Counted from the stretch's first letter, positions 20,457-30,882 are shown. The stretch: 64,000 nt of DNA from Marinobacter halophilus (GCF_003007685.1 NZ_PXNN01000005.1:1-64000); one strand, 5' to 3'. Notes: generated by a model not told the origin, from the letters alone. Numbers and translations are program-made.

Positions 20457-21806
20457 TCAGTAGTCCAGCAAACCATGGCCGAACCGGGCGTTGCGCCCCG
20501 GTTCACCAAGACCCTTGGCGTCGGTGGCCAGCGAATCGATGGCCTCGTTTACCGTTTGTGAGTCCAGCCGGCAGGCCAGAGCTGAGCTCACCACCGGTGC
20601 GGCCAACGAGGTGCCACTGTCGGTGGTCAGGCCGCCGCCTGGCTGAGCCACCGGTACGTCAACGCCGGCGGCTGAAAACAGCACCTGTTCGCCTCGGTTG
20701 GCCCAGCGATAAAGTTCACCGAAGGCGTTTACGGCGGTTACCCCGACCACCTCGGGATAGGCTGCCGGGAATAAGGGCGGCGCGGCCGGCCCGCCGTTTC
20801 CGACCGCCGCGACCATGGCAATGCCTTGCTGGTTAAGACGATCGACGGCTGCTCTGAGCAATCGGTTGTCCGGACCCGTCAGGCTGATGTTAATCACCGA
20901 TACCTTCTGCTCAGCCAGCCAGTTGAACCCTTCAAGCAGGTGCCCAAGTGTGGCGCCGGATAAGTCACGGTCTCTCCCGTAGAACACCGATGCGTTGAAC
21001 AGAGTGGCACCCGGTAAGCGGGCAGGCCACTGATCTGCCTGACGGCCGACCATCAGGCTGGCGACGGCGGTGCCATGGTCGGTTGGGGCGGAGAGTGAAT
21101 CACCGATGTCTGCCAGTTGCAGAAAGCTTTCCTGCACCACGCGGGCACCCTCAAACACCGGATGCTCCAGCGCAATGGCGGTATCCACCATGCCGATGCG
21201 AAGCGTGGTATGACAAAGGCTTTGCCATTGCGGCCGGGTGACTTCGCGTTGCTGGGATGCAGCGGTACTCTGCTCATTCTGCGGGGCGTAAATGTGATTG
21301 CGGTCTAATTGCTCTGCCAGTCCTGGCAGTGCAGTCTGTAACGCGCTCAGCGAATCCAGCGCTGGCGCTACCCGAAAGCGCACCAGGAGTATGCCCAGGC
21401 CGGACAATTCGCGCTGCTCCAGAATCGTGATGTCTGCGCGTTCCAGTTCGGCCATCTCCGAGGCGGTGCCTGTGGCCAGCCATTGCCGTTCGACCGCTCG
21501 ATAACCGGTATCCAGTAATACATCATTGAACGCTTTGCGGCCTTTCTGCGTGTTAATAGAGACGGATGGAGGAAGTTCCGGCAATCGCTCGATGGCCTGG
21601 TCGGCGCGGGCCTCAATGCGTTGCTCAATAGTATCCAGCCGGCGATCCAGGGCCCGCTCGATGGCGCGGTCGGTTCTCTGCTCCACTTGCCGGGTTACTG
21701 TGTCTAGCTGTCGGTCCAGTGCCTGGCTGCCAATGGCGAGTACCGGACCGGCAAGGGTGCACAGGGTAAGGGCGCAGAGCAGTTGGCTATTGAAATGGGC
21801 GTTCAT
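20457..21806 (-). CDS. Subtilisin-like (S8) serine peptidase with coiled-coil N-terminus
   Basis: The 449-residue protein has a signal peptide (cleavage near residue 24, VLA-I). Next comes a charged heptad-like region (29-75) with repeats of the kind RQLDTV, RALDRRLDTIEQR, then a propeptide-like region and an S8 domain with all catalytic residues: Asp208 (GMVDTA), His244 (TDHGTAVAS), oxyanion Asn337 (VGNGGP) and Ser400 (DSGTSLAAP). It should be exported to the periplasm or cell surface. It is divergent from the ECF sigma gene; its own promoter has the same motif as that gene, so it is probably part of the sigma regulon. Confidence 0.92.
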   Translation of the reverse strand: MNAHFNSQLLCALTLCTLAGPVLAIGSQALDRQLDTVTRQVEQRTDRAIERALDRRLDTIEQRIEARADQAIERLPELPPSVSINTQKGRKAFNDVLLDTGYRAVERQWLATGTASEMAELERADITILEQRELSGLGILLVRFRVAPALDSLSALQTALPGLAEQLDRNHIYAPQNEQSTAASQQREVTRPQWQSLCHTTLRIGMVDTAIALEHPVFEGARVVQESFLQLADIGDSLSAPTDHGTAVASLMVGRQADQWPARLPGATLFNASVFYGRDRDLSGATLGHLLEGFNWLAEQKVSVINISLTGPDNRLLRAAVDRLNQQGIAMVAAVGNGGPAAPPLFPAAYPEVVGVTAVNAFGELYRWANRGEQVLFSAAGVDVPVAQPGGGLTTDSGTSLAAPVVSSALACRLDSQTVNEAIDSLATDAKGLGEPGRNARFGHGLLDY

Positions 21807-21839
21807 TGGATCAGTCCGAATTATCAGGGTTTATCACCG

Positions 21840-21866
21840 TTAACGGCCCGATTCGGAAAAAATTCC
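21840..21866 (-). promoter_or_regulatory. Candidate ECF-sigma promoter of the S8 peptidase gene
   Basis: On the - strand: GGAATT (21866-21861), 15 bases, CGTTAA (21845-21840), 34 bases before the start codon. It shares -35, spacing and CGTT with the sigma gene promoter on the other strand. Confidence 0.6.
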
Positions 21867-21875
21867 ATCGGGCAG

Positions 21876-21902
21876 GGAATAAACCGATCCCTGGCTCGTT
21901 CT
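21876..21902 (+). promoter_or_regulatory. Candidate autoregulated ECF-sigma promoter of the sigma factor gene
   Basis: GGAATA (21876-21881), 15 bases, CGTTCT (21897-21902), 30 bases before ATG 21932. ECF sigma factors commonly transcribe their own operon. Confidence 0.6.
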
Positions 21903-21931
21903 ACAGATAACATTCATCGAAAGATAACGCC

Positions 21932-22423
21932 ATGCACCAGGAAATTACCGAACTATTACCCAGCCTGCGGCGGTTTGCGTACTCGTTGACCGGCTCGATG
22001 CCAGACGCCGATGATCTGCTCCAGAACACGGTAGAGCGGTTGCTGGTTCGTAGCAGGCCGGACGACGTCGATCTGACCAAGTGGGCCTTCAGAGTCTGTC
22101 GCAATGTCTGGATAGACGAATGCCGGGCCAGAAAGGTTCGCCGGGTGGCTGCCGACAAGCCGGAGCTGAGCGAGGGCCAGGTTGTGGACGGTGAGCACCA
22201 CACCACTCAGCAGATTGAATGGAACCGGGTAGATGCCGCCATGGCGGAACTGCCACAGGAGCAGCGCCAGATTATCTCCCTGGTGGCGATCCAGGGCCTG
22301 CCCTATAAGGTGGTTGCCGAAATTCTGGAGGTGCCCAGGGGCACGGTGATGAGCCGCCTTGCCCGGGCCAGGGTCGCCCTGCGTGATGCCTTGGCGCCGG
22401 CAAATATGAGGACCGAATCATGA
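21932..22423 (+). CDS. ECF-family RNA polymerase sigma factor
   Basis: The 163-residue protein has a sigma-2 region (LPSLRRFAYSLTGSMPDADDLLQNTVERLL, then WAFRVCRNVWIDECRARK) and a sigma-4 region (LPQEQRQIISLVAIQGLPYKVVAEILEVPRGTVMSRLARARVALRDAL) with the helix-turn-helix. There is no region 1.1 or 3, as in ECF factors. Its stop overlaps the anti-sigma start (ATGA). Three upstream sites in this neighbourhood share a GGAAT-15-CGT pattern that could be its recognition sequence. Confidence 0.95.
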   Translation: MHQEITELLPSLRRFAYSLTGSMPDADDLLQNTVERLLVRSRPDDVDLTKWAFRVCRNVWIDECRARKVRRVAADKPELSEGQVVDGEHHTTQQIEWNRVDAAMAELPQEQRQIISLVAIQGLPYKVVAEILEVPRGTVMSRLARARVALRDALAPANMRTES

Positions 22424-23136
22424 GAATCACCGACGAAGTATTATCAGCGTTTCTGGATCACGAACTGAGCGAGCCGGAGATGGACGCCGTTCGTGAGCAG
22501 CTCGCCCTTGATCCCGGGTTGGCGGACCGGCTGGCGGAACTCGCCGCGGTGGATGCCGAGTTACAACGCCATTACGGCGCCATTGATGATCAGCCAATGC
22601 CCGATTCGGTCACTCGATTGCTCGATCAGCCCAAGCCTGCCGCCAGTTCGGACAATGTGGTGGCTTTTCCCTGGTGGCGCCAGCTGCGGGCGCATTCCGG
22701 AAAAGCCGTGGCGGCAGCGGTGATTGCCGGTTTGGCCATGACCCAGTGGCTCAATACACCGGCGCTGAACGAGCCGGCAGGGCTGGCACTGGCCGAGGTG
22801 CTGGAGCACGAAGCCAGCGGCCGAGCTTATGCCCTGAGTTCAGACGTCACGCTGACGCCGCGCCTGACGTTTCAGAATCAGGCCGGCGACTGGTGTCGTC
22901 AATTCCGGGTTGATCGACCAGCGGCGGCGTCTGAACAAATCGCGTGCCGGGACGGCAGCGGCCATTGGGAGGTGGTTGCACAGGTAGACGTGCCTGCGAC
23001 ACCCGGCACGCAACGTTATCAGACCGCCAGTGGTGGCAGTGTGCTTGACGACGAACTGGACCGTAGAATGTCGGGTTCGCCCATTGCTCCGGAGGCAGAG
23101 ATGACGTTGTTGGAGACTCAATGGAGCAGCCCGTAA
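22420..23136 (+). CDS. Anti-sigma factor, single-pass membrane protein
   Basis: The 238-residue protein starts with a zinc-less anti-sigma domain-like region (ITDEVLSAFLDHELSEPEMDAVREQLALDPGLADRLAEL). It then has one transmembrane helix near 92-109 (KAVAAAVIAGLAMTQWL) and a periplasmic domain with two Cys (WCRQF and IACRDG). It overlaps the sigma gene by four bases and should hold the sigma factor at the membrane until a periplasmic or envelope signal arrives. The two Cys may form a disulfide. Whether the S8 peptidase cleaves it is not known. Confidence 0.88.
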   Translation: MRITDEVLSAFLDHELSEPEMDAVREQLALDPGLADRLAELAAVDAELQRHYGAIDDQPMPDSVTRLLDQPKPAASSDNVVAFPWWRQLRAHSGKAVAAAVIAGLAMTQWLNTPALNEPAGLALAEVLEHEASGRAYALSSDVTLTPRLTFQNQAGDWCRQFRVDRPAAASEQIACRDGSGHWEVVAQVDVPATPGTQRYQTASGGSVLDDELDRRMSGSPIAPEAEMTLLETQWSSP

Positions 23137-23193
23137 TGGCTGCTCTTGTGGTATCTGCTTTGAATTGTTCCCGGATCTTCTGTACGCTTTATA

Positions 23194-23213
23194 TTAATTG
23201 AACGTTCAATTAA
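23194..23213. promoter_or_regulatory. BetI operator (perfect 20-base palindrome)
   Basis: TTAATTGAAC followed immediately by GTTCAATTAA is a perfect palindrome 31 bases before betI. It resembles the BetI operator of E. coli bet promoters. Choline released BetI would derepress betIBA here. Confidence 0.88.
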
Positions 23214-23244
23214 AAAAGAAAAGACGGAGAGTCGGTCCCCTGCC

Positions 23245-23838
23245 ATGCCAAAAGTTGGAATGAAAGATACCCGCCGCCAGCAGCTTATCGACGCCACCAT
23301 GGCATCTATTGCCGAGCTGGGGATGCAGAACACCACGATTGTGAGTATCAGCAAACGGGCGGGGATGTCTTCGGGCATTATCAGTCACTATTTCGGTGGC
23401 AAGCAGGGTTTGATTGAAGCAGCGCTGCGTTATTTGCTGGATCAGTTGGGTAAGGAGCTGCGGGAGCGGATGGCAAAAACCGATGGTTCTCCGGAGCAGC
23501 GGCTGGCGTGCATCATCGAATCCAACTTCTCCGAGTTCCAGCGTTCGGCGCTGGCCGCCAAAACCTGGCTCAGCTTCTGGGCCCGCTCCATGCATGAGCC
23601 TGGCCTCAAGCGGTTACAGCAGATCAACAACTCACGCCTGTACAGCAACCTGCGTTACTCCTTTGCCCAGGTATTACCCGCGCAACAGGCCACCGAAGCG
23701 GCGCGGCAGACTGCGGCGATGATCGATGGCTTCTGGCTGCGCAGTGCCCTGAGCCTCGACCCCGTTGAAAGCTTTGAGGCTGGCGAGCGGCTGTGCAAGA
23801 AATTCGTCCACGAGACCCTGGCCCAGGCAGGCGCCTGA
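23245..23838 (+). CDS. betI: Choline-responsive TetR repressor BetI
   Basis: The 197-residue protein is BetI over its full length: RRQQLIDATMASIAELGMQNTTIVSISKRAGMSSGIISHYFGGKQGLIEA is the TetR helix-turn-helix with the BetI-specific IISHYFGGK, followed by the ligand domain with LAAKTWLSFWARSMHEPGLKRLQQIN. It should repress the bet operon in the absence of choline through the palindrome at 23194-23213. It is the first gene of betI-betB-betA-transporter. Confidence 0.95.
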   Translation: MPKVGMKDTRRQQLIDATMASIAELGMQNTTIVSISKRAGMSSGIISHYFGGKQGLIEAALRYLLDQLGKELRERMAKTDGSPEQRLACIIESNFSEFQRSALAAKTWLSFWARSMHEPGLKRLQQINNSRLYSNLRYSFAQVLPAQQATEAARQTAAMIDGFWLRSALSLDPVESFEAGERLCKKFVHETLAQAGA

Positions 23839-23901
23839 GCACCATCAGATTCAAACGGCCCACAAGGCCTGAAAACACCGAACCGAGGTTAACCACTGAC
23901 T

Positions 23902-25377
23902 ATGACTGCATCTGCATCTTTTCCTGTTGTTCAAAATTTCGTGCATGGCCGTTTCTTGGCCAACAGCTCCGGTGACACCTTTCCGGTGATCAACCCGGCC
24001 ACAGGGCAGGTCATTTATAAAGTGGAAGTGGCAGACGCCGCTGTGCAGCAGGCCGCCATCGAGAGTGCCCACGCCGGTTTTGTTGAGTGGTCGGCGATGA
24101 CCGCGATTGAACGCAGCCGCATTCTGCTCAAGGCAGTAAGCCTGTTAAGGGAGCGCAACGATGAGCTGGCGGCCGTGGAAGTGCGGGACACCGGCAAGCC
24201 CTGGCAGGAAGCCGAAGTGGTGGATGTGGTTACCGGCGCGGATGCTATCGAGTTTTTTGCCGGGCTGGCGCCGTCGATCGAGGGTAATCAGCAGGACCTG
24301 GGCGGTGATTTCTATTACACCCGCCGAGAGCCGCTGGGTATTTGCGCCGGTATCGGAGCCTGGAATTACCCGCTGCAGATTGCCTGCTGGAAGTCCGCGC
24401 CGGCGCTGGCCTGCGGCAACTCGATGATCTTTAAACCGTCGGAAGAAACGCCACTGGGTGCGGTGAAGCTGGCCGAGATCTTTATCGAAGCCGGCGTGCC
24501 TGCAGGTGTATTCAACGTGGTGCAGGGTGCAGCTGAAGTGGGCCAGTGGCTGACCCATCATCCGGACATTGCCAAAGTCTCGTTCACTGGTGAAGTGGGC
24601 ACCGGCAAGAAGGTGATGCAGGCTGCCGCTTCCACGCTCAAAGACGTCACCATGGAGCTGGGCGGCAAGTCGCCGTTGATCATCTTTGATGATGCCGATC
24701 TCGAGAATGCCGTTTCTGCTGCTATGTTGGGCAATTTCTACACCCAGGGCGAAATCTGCACCAACGGCACCCGGGTGTTCGTGCATCAGGACATCTACCC
24801 GGCGTTTATTCATCGTCTGCTGGAGCGCACTCGCAAGAACATCAAACCGGGTGATCCAATGAATCCGGACACCAATTTCGGAGCGCTGATTTCTGCCAGC
24901 CACCGGGAGCTGGTGCTGAGCTACATCGCCAAAGGCCTGTCTGAAGGCGCCACCTTAAGCCACGGCGGCCGGGCTATTGAGCCCGAGGGCACCCAGGGTG
25001 GCTATTTTGTGGAGCCCACCATCTTCACCGACTGCACTGACGACATGACGATCGTGAAGGAAGAGATTTTCGGGCCGGTGATGTCGGTGCTGACTTTTTC
25101 GGATGAGGATGAGGTGATCCGCCGGGCCAATAACATCGATACCGGCTTAGCCGCCGGCGTGTTCACCAACGACATCCGCCGGGCGCACCGGGTGATTCAT
25201 CAGATTCAGGCGGGTATCTGCTGGATCAACAGTTATGGCGCTTCGCCGGCGGAGATGCCAGTAGGCGGCTACAAACTCTCCGGCGTTGGTCGGGAAAACG
25301 GGCGGGTCACGCTTGATTACTTCACCCAGATCAAGTCCGTCTATGTCGGGATGACCGATCTCGACGCCCCGTTTTAA
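23902..25377 (+). CDS. betB: Betaine aldehyde dehydrogenase BetB
   Basis: The 491-residue NAD(P)-dependent aldehyde dehydrogenase has the family motifs [46 protein letters not shown] (general-base Glu) and [15 protein letters not shown] (nucleophile Cys near 289). It oxidises betaine aldehyde to glycine betaine, the second step of osmoprotectant synthesis. Length matches the family. It lies 63 bases after betI and 27 before betA in one operon. Confidence 0.96.
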   Translation: MTASASFPVVQNFVHGRFLANSSGDTFPVINPATGQVIYKVEVADAAVQQAAIESAHAGFVEWSAMTAIERSRILLKAVSLLRERNDELAAVEVRDTGKPWQEAEVVDVVTGADAIEFFAGLAPSIEGNQQDLGGDFYYTRREPLGICAGIGAWNYPLQIACWKSAPALACGNSMIFKPSEETPLGAVKLAEIFIEAGVPAGVFNVVQGAAEVGQWLTHHPDIAKVSFTGEVGTGKKVMQAAASTLKDVTMELGGKSPLIIFDDADLENAVSAAMLGNFYTQGEICTNGTRVFVHQDIYPAFIHRLLERTRKNIKPGDPMNPDTNFGALISASHRELVLSYIAKGLSEGATLSHGGRAIEPEGTQGGYFVEPTIFTDCTDDMTIVKEEIFGPVMSVLTFSDEDEVIRRANNIDTGLAAGVFTNDIRRAHRVIHQIQAGICWINSYGASPAEMPVGGYKLSGVGRENGRVTLDYFTQIKSVYVGMTDLDAPF

Positions 25378-25404
25378 CCTCGTCGGCCACACAGGAGAAC
25401 GCGT

Positions 25405-27093
25405 ATGACAGAAAATCGATACGATTACATCATTGTGGGCGCGGGGTCTGCCGGTTGTGTACTGGCGAACCGGCTCACCGAAGACGCCCGCCACCGGGTA
25501 CTGTTGCTCGAAACCGGCGGCAGCGACAAGAGCATCTTTATCCAGATGCCGACCGCGCTGTCCATTCCCATGAATACTAAAAAATATGCCTGGCAGTTCG
25601 AGACTGAGCCGGAGCCGTACCTCGACAACCGCCGCATGCATTGCCCCCGGGGCAAAGTACTGGGTGGCTCATCGTCTATTAACGGCATGGTCTATGTGCG
25701 TGGCCACGCCCGGGACTTTGACGAATGGCACGCCGAGGGCGCTACCGGCTGGCATTATCAGAACGTGCTGCCGTACTTCAAAAAGGCCGAAACCTGGGCG
25801 TTTGGTGGCGATGACTACCGGGGCGATCAGGGGCCATTGGGCGTGAACAACGGCAACAACATGCGTAACCCGTTGTATACCGCGTTTATCCGGGCGGGTA
25901 TCGATGCCGGCTACCTGGGAACCGACGATTACAACGGCGCCCGGCAGGAAGGCTTCGGTGCCATGCACATGACGGTAAAGAACGGCCGTCGCTGGTCTAC
26001 CGCCAACGCCTATTTGCGCCCCGCTATGGATCGTCCGAATCTGACCGTGGTCACTCACGCCCTGGTACACAAGGTATTGCTGGACGGTAAATCTGCTACC
26101 GGAGTGCGCTATGAACAGGGCGGCAAGATTCACGAGGCCAAAGCGGCTGAAGAAGTGATTCTGTGTGCAGGCTCTATTGGCTCACCGCATCTATTGCAGC
26201 TGTCTGGCATCGGTAAACGTGAGGTCCTTGAGCAAGCCGGTATCGAAGTGCAGCACGAGTTGCCGGGTGTGGGTGAAAACCTGCAGGACCATCTGGAGTT
26301 TTATTTTCAGTATCGCTGCAAGCAGCCAGTATCGCTAAATGGCAAGCTGGACTGGTGGAACAAACTAAAGATTGGTGTGCGCTGGATTCTGCGCAAGGAT
26401 GGCCTGGGTGCTACCAACCATTTTGAATCCTGTGGTTTTATCCGTTCCAAAGCCGGCGTCGAATGGCCAGACCTGCAATACCACTTTTTACCAGCCGCCA
26501 TGCGTTACGACGGTAAGGAAGCTTTCGATGGCGACGGTTTTCAACTGCACATTGGCCATAACAAGCCCAAAAGCCGGGGTTTTGTGCATGTGCAGTCAGC
26601 CGACCCGAAACAGGCACCAACTATCCGTTTCAACTATCTGCAACACGAAGCCGACCGCGAAGGCTTTCGCGATTGCGTGCGCCTGACTCGTGAGATTATT
26701 AACCAGCCGGCGATGGATGAATACCGGGGGCCAGAGATTCAGCCGGGTATTGATGTCGAGTCTGACGAGGAGATCGATGCGTTTGTCCGTCAGGCCGTTG
26801 AAAGCGCCTATCATCCGTCTTGCTCCTGCAGGATGGGCACCGATGAACTGGCCGTGGTAGACCCGGCCACCCGGGTTCATGGCATTCGCAACCTGCGAGT
26901 GGTGGATTCGTCTGTTTTCCCGATCATTCCCAACGGCAACCTGAACGCACCCACCATCATGGTGGCGGAGCGGGCTGCCGATCTGATCCGGGGCAAGGAG
27001 CCCCTGCAACCCTCTGACGCGCCTGTGGTGATGGACGACCAGTGGCAGAATCGCCAGCGCCCGGGGGCAGCAAAGAGGAACTTATACTCATGA
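25405..27093 (+). CDS. betA: Choline dehydrogenase BetA (GMC oxidoreductase)
   Basis: The 562-residue flavoprotein has an N-terminal FAD-binding [22 protein letters not shown], the GMC signature [19 protein letters not shown] (about 81-99) and the C-terminal active-site region [12 protein letters not shown] and [19 protein letters not shown]. It oxidises choline to betaine aldehyde at the membrane. AGGAG precedes ATG 25405. Its last codons overlap the start of the BCCT-like gene by four bases, so the transporter is coupled. Confidence 0.96.
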   Translation: MTENRYDYIIVGAGSAGCVLANRLTEDARHRVLLLETGGSDKSIFIQMPTALSIPMNTKKYAWQFETEPEPYLDNRRMHCPRGKVLGGSSSINGMVYVRGHARDFDEWHAEGATGWHYQNVLPYFKKAETWAFGGDDYRGDQGPLGVNNGNNMRNPLYTAFIRAGIDAGYLGTDDYNGARQEGFGAMHMTVKNGRRWSTANAYLRPAMDRPNLTVVTHALVHKVLLDGKSATGVRYEQGGKIHEAKAAEEVILCAGSIGSPHLLQLSGIGKREVLEQAGIEVQHELPGVGENLQDHLEFYFQYRCKQPVSLNGKLDWWNKLKIGVRWILRKDGLGATNHFESCGFIRSKAGVEWPDLQYHFLPAAMRYDGKEAFDGDGFQLHIGHNKPKSRGFVHVQSADPKQAPTIRFNYLQHEADREGFRDCVRLTREIINQPAMDEYRGPEIQPGIDVESDEEIDAFVRQAVESAYHPSCSCRMGTDELAVVDPATRVHGIRNLRVVDSSVFPIIPNGNLNAPTIMVAERAADLIRGKEPLQPSDAPVVMDDQWQNRQRPGAAKRNLYS

Positions 27094-28307
27094 CACTCTG
27101 GTTATCCATAGGCCTGATTTTCACCTTTGCGGCCATTGCCCTGATTTTGTACAAATGGTGGGATATCGAGTGCATCGGCGTAACGCCCGTTCGCACGTTT
27201 ACCTTCATTGCGATCCTGTTCACCTCCGGTCTGGATGTGGGGCTGATCATGTTCCCGCTGACCGAGTTCGCTGGCTACGGCAATGTCAGCGACAATCCCG
27301 AATACGGCTTTGCCAATCCGTTGGCGATCGAATTTGGCTTCTGGGCCTTTCTGATCTGGGGCTTCTATTTCCTGACCTGTTTTTACTTCGCGATCATCGA
27401 GCCGCGGGTGAAGTTTTTTGAAATTCCGGTGGTGAAGCTAATCAACAACGTGGTGATCATCGGCACCTGCGCGTTCACTGCGTACCTGTTGCTGGTGAAC
27501 CTGCCCTGGTATCTGCCGCAGCTGGGTGATGGCGAAATTTTAAAACCGGCGTTCTATGTAATTGTCTTTATCGCCATTGCGCTTGCGGTGTATTCCAGTT
27601 CCAAGATCAAGTACGTGCGTATTCTCAGTATCGGCTCCAGTGTGTTGTTTATCGCTCTGATTGCCGGCATGTGGTTGCGGGCGTTCGCGATGGGCAGGGG
27701 CTCTCCGGCAGACTTTTTTGGCACCATCGGGATGCTTGGGGAGTATTTCACCAACCTTCATCACTTTGCGTTGCCGATCAATGATTACCATGAGTTCTAC
27801 CTGTTCTGGTGGTTCTCCTGGAGCATCATGATTGGCCAGTTTACCGCTCGTTTTGTCAGCGGTATCAAAACCTGGAAACTACTGATTGCCATGCTGGTAG
27901 TGCCGTCTATTGCGATCGGCGTCTGGTTTGCGGTGTTGTTCCACTACCATGCTGAGGGTCTCAAAATTGCCGCATTCACCAACCTCGCGATGATTTCTGT
28001 GGGGGTATTGATGGTGGTTAATTCGCTGGATTCCTTGATCCGGCTGTACACTGATAACTTGAACCTGACCGCGAAACGCTTGGGCCGAGTCAGATACGTA
28101 CTGTTCAATTTTGCCACCATGGTGGGCCTGACCATGCTGTTCCAGCTCGACTTCCTCCGTATCCAGTGGGTCGGTGCGTTGGTGATTGCCCTGTACTTCG
28201 CCTGTTTTGCCTACATTCTCATGAACAAGCGAGCGGAAGTGGCTGCCATCAAATCGTCACCGGAAGAAAATATTCTGGATTTCAGAAAGATTGAACTTGC
28301 GGGATAA
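27090..28307 (+). CDS. Divergent, short BCCT-family transporter (probable choline/betaine uptake)
   Basis: The 405-residue protein has about ten to twelve hydrophobic segments. The segment [26 protein letters not shown] (about 231-256) corresponds to the BCCT signature WAWWxSWSPFVGMFIARISRGRT but with several changes. BCCT proteins are usually 500-700 residues, so this one is short and lacks the usual long C-terminal sensory tail. I start at ATG 27090, overlapping the betA stop (ATGA); a longer frame from 27042 has no matching start. Its place in the operon argues for choline or betaine transport. Confidence 0.78.
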   Translation: MTLWLSIGLIFTFAAIALILYKWWDIECIGVTPVRTFTFIAILFTSGLDVGLIMFPLTEFAGYGNVSDNPEYGFANPLAIEFGFWAFLIWGFYFLTCFYFAIIEPRVKFFEIPVVKLINNVVIIGTCAFTAYLLLVNLPWYLPQLGDGEILKPAFYVIVFIAIALAVYSSSKIKYVRILSIGSSVLFIALIAGMWLRAFAMGRGSPADFFGTIGMLGEYFTNLHHFALPINDYHEFYLFWWFSWSIMIGQFTARFVSGIKTWKLLIAMLVVPSIAIGVWFAVLFHYHAEGLKIAAFTNLAMISVGVLMVVNSLDSLIRLYTDNLNLTAKRLGRVRYVLFNFATMVGLTMLFQLDFLRIQWVGALVIALYFACFAYILMNKRAEVAAIKSSPEENILDFRKIELAG

Positions 28308-28379
28308 GCCCCCACTAACAGGGCACGCGCGCGTTTTACAGGATGAAGCGGCAACTGGCGGTCGAGAATCTGACCAGGG

Positions 28380-28416
28380 ATAGGTTAAGCCTATCCCTGG
28401 CTTGGAAATAATCAAT
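28380..28416. promoter_or_regulatory. Candidate OxyR site upstream of ahpC
   Basis: ATAGGTTAAGCCTAT (28380-28394) matches the OxyR half-site ATAG-N-T-N3-A-N-CTAT except for one base. Seven bases later (28402-28416) a weaker second half, TTGGAAATAATCAAT, fits the tandem spacing. It lies about 80-116 bases before ahpC. Confidence 0.55.
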
Positions 28417-28495
28417 TTTCACTGAAGCCGTGAAAGCCGTATTGTTCACATCGAATTTATTCATTATCCAATGAATCAACAGGAGTTATTCTCAG

Positions 28496-29059
28496 ATGGG
28501 TATTATCAACAGCGAAATCAAACCGTTCAACGCAACTGCCTTCAAGCAGGGCGAGTTCGTAGAAATCAGCGATGCCGACGTTAAAGGCAAGTGGTCTGTA
28601 TTTTTCTTTTACCCGGCCGACTTCACTTTCGTTTGCCCGACTGAGCTGGGCGACGTTGCTGACAAGTACGAAGAACTGCAGAAGCTGGGCGTAGAAGTGT
28701 TTTCTGTGTCTACCGACACTCACTTCACTCACAAAGCATGGCACGACAGCTCTGAAACCATCGGCAAGATCAACTACTTCATGGTAGGCGACCAGAACGG
28801 CAGCATCACCAACAACTTCGGTGTGATGCGTGAAGGTCAGGGCCTGGCAGATCGCGCTACCTTCCTGATCGATCCGGATGGCGTTATTCAGGCCATGGAA
28901 ATCACCGCTGAAGGCATTGGCCGTGACGCAGACGACCTGATGCGCAAAGTGAAAGCGGCTCAGTACGTGCGCAACCATCCTGGCGAAGTGTGCCCAGCCA
29001 AGTGGAAAGAAGGCGAGGCAACACTGGCTCCGTCTCTGGACCTGGTTGGCAAGATCTAA
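28496..29059 (+). CDS. ahpC: Alkyl hydroperoxide reductase subunit C (peroxiredoxin)
   Basis: The 187-residue 2-Cys peroxiredoxin has the peroxidatic Cys47 in [10 protein letters not shown] and the resolving Cys166 in GEVCPAKW, with the C-terminal extension of AhpC. It reduces H2O2 and organic hydroperoxides in the cytosol, with AhpF as reductant. It is preceded by an OxyR-like box and followed by its own terminator, with ahpF 225 bases downstream. Confidence 0.97.
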   Translation: MGIINSEIKPFNATAFKQGEFVEISDADVKGKWSVFFFYPADFTFVCPTELGDVADKYEELQKLGVEVFSVSTDTHFTHKAWHDSSETIGKINYFMVGDQNGSITNNFGVMREGQGLADRATFLIDPDGVIQAMEITAEGIGRDADDLMRKVKAAQYVRNHPGEVCPAKWKEGEATLAPSLDLVGKI

Positions 29060-29087
29060 GCTTCTTTTTTGCACTGAAGCTGATCAG

Positions 29088-29114
29088 AAAAGGCCCGCAT
29101 CGCGGGCCTTTTTC
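29088..29114 (+). terminator. Rho-independent terminator of ahpC
   Basis: GGCCCGC (29092-29098), ATC, GCGGGCC (29102-29108), then TTTTT. It separates ahpC from ahpF, so the two genes have separate or attenuated transcription. Confidence 0.9.
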
Positions 29115-29143
29115 GTATTTATCAATCGGTTTTTCCGAATCGT

Positions 29144-29158
29144 ATAGCAAAGGCCTAT
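29144..29158. promoter_or_regulatory. Candidate OxyR half-site upstream of ahpF
   Basis: ATAGCAAAGGCCTAT has the conserved ATAG and CTAT ends at correct spacing (positions 6 and 10 differ). It lies after the ahpC terminator and 126 bases before ahpF, so ahpF may have its own OxyR-dependent promoter. Confidence 0.4.
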
Positions 29159-29283
29159 CAAACAGTTTGGGTCAATCAATTTGAGCAACGCGCGGGCAAC
29201 GCTTATCGTAGGCTCAACTTCAGACAACGATTCATTATTGAATCCAAACAGTTAGTTTCACGACATCAAGGGGAAGACCGCAC

Positions 29284-30849
29284 ATGTTGGATGCCAATAT
29301 CAAAGGACAGTTGAAGGCGTACATGGAAAAGCTGCAGCACTCGATTGAGCTGGTGGCGGCCTATGACGACAGCGCCAAGTCTCAGGAACTCAAGGAGTTG
29401 CTGGACGAGCTTGAGCCGATGTCCGACAAGATCAGTCTGCGTACTGAGGATTCCGCCGACGTGCGTCGTCCGTCTTTTGCGATCAATCGTGTGGGCACTG
29501 ATATTGGCGTCCGTTTTGCCGGTATTCCGATGGGCCACGAGTTCACGTCACTGGTATTGGCGCTGCTGCAGGTGGGTGGCCATCCATCCAAGGCGTCGCA
29601 GGACGTGATCGAGCAGATCCAAGAACTGGACGGCGAGTTCGAATTTGAAACCTATTATTCCCTGTCCTGCCAGAACTGCCCGGATGTGGTGCAGGCACTG
29701 AACCTGATGAGCGTGCTCAACCCGAAGGTCAAGCACACCTCCATTGACGGTGCGTTGTTCCAGGACGAGGTGGAGAAGCGCCAGGTAATGGCGGTGCCCA
29801 GCGTGTACATGAATGGCGAGCCCTGGGGTCAGGGCCGGATGACGCTGGAAGAGATCGTGGCCAGGCTGGATACCAACGCCGGCGCCAAAGAAGCTGAGAA
29901 GATCAACCAGAAGGGCAACTTTGAAGTGTTGATCATCGGTGGTGGCCCAGCGGGTGCTTCGGCGGCCATTTACGCCGCCCGTAAAGGCATTCCGACCGCG
30001 ATTGCCGCTGAGCGTTTTGGTGGCCAGGTCAGCGACACCATGGGTATCGAAAACCTGATTTCCGTGCCCTACACCGAGGGCCCGAAACTGGTTGCTGCCA
30101 TGGAGCAACACGTTAACGAATACGAAGTCGACATCATGAATATGCAGCGTGCCGAGAAGCTGATTCCGGCCGCGCAGACGGGTGGCCTGCACGAAGTACG
30201 CCTGGCCAACGGCGGATCTCTGAAGGCCCGTACGGTGATTCTGTCGACCGGTGCTCGCTGGCGCCAGATGGGTGTACCCGGTGAGGAAGAGTACCGTAAC
30301 AAGGGTGTGGCTTACTGCCCACATTGCGACGGCCCGCTGTTCAAAGGCAAGCGCGTAGCGGTGATCGGTGGGGGTAACTCCGGTGTCGAAGCGGCTATCG
30401 ACTTGGCCGGTATCGTTGGCCACGTTACCCTGATTGAGTTCGGTGCCGACATGCGGGCAGACGACGTTCTGCAGAAGAAACTGCGCAGCCTGAAAAACGT
30501 CGAGATCATCACTTCTGGCCAGACCACTGAAATCACCGGCGCTGACGGCAAGGTAAATGGCCTGGTTTACACTGACCGCAACACCGGTGAATCTCATCAG
30601 GTAACGTTGGAAGGTGTGTTTGTGCAGATTGGCCTGGTGCCGAACACGGAATGGCTCAAAGGCGACATCGAACTGAGCCAGCACGGTGAAATCATCGTAA
30701 ATGATCGTAACGAGACGTCGATCCCGGGTGTTTTTGCTGCCGGCGACGCTACCACGGTGCCGTACAAGCAGATCGTGATTTCGATGGGTGAGGGTTCAAA
30801 AGCCGCTCTGAGCGCCTTTGACTTCCTGATCCGCAACTCGGCCGAGTAA
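29284..30849 (+). CDS. ahpF: Alkyl hydroperoxide reductase subunit F
   Basis: The 521-residue flavoprotein disulfide reductase has an N-terminal double thioredoxin-like domain with CQNC (Cys129, Cys132). A thioredoxin-reductase-like part follows: [20 protein letters not shown] loop near 219-235, CPHC at 345-348, and [12 protein letters not shown] for NADH. It passes electrons from NADH to AhpC. Length and Cys spacing match E. coli AhpF. Confidence 0.97.
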   Translation: MLDANIKGQLKAYMEKLQHSIELVAAYDDSAKSQELKELLDELEPMSDKISLRTEDSADVRRPSFAINRVGTDIGVRFAGIPMGHEFTSLVLALLQVGGHPSKASQDVIEQIQELDGEFEFETYYSLSCQNCPDVVQALNLMSVLNPKVKHTSIDGALFQDEVEKRQVMAVPSVYMNGEPWGQGRMTLEEIVARLDTNAGAKEAEKINQKGNFEVLIIGGGPAGASAAIYAARKGIPTAIAAERFGGQVSDTMGIENLISVPYTEGPKLVAAMEQHVNEYEVDIMNMQRAEKLIPAAQTGGLHEVRLANGGSLKARTVILSTGARWRQMGVPGEEEYRNKGVAYCPHCDGPLFKGKRVAVIGGGNSGVEAAIDLAGIVGHVTLIEFGADMRADDVLQKKLRSLKNVEIITSGQTTEITGADGKVNGLVYTDRNTGESHQVTLEGVFVQIGLVPNTEWLKGDIELSQHGEIIVNDRNETSIPGVFAAGDATTVPYKQIVISMGEGSKAALSAFDFLIRNSAE

Positions 30850-30882
30850 GTGGATAGAGCCTGCTAGTCAAGGCTGACCCCG

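Noticed and set aside
29548..30684. 378-codon - strand frame over ahpF
   Set aside because: AhpF on the + strand has complete motifs; the antisense frame is a codon-bias shadow.
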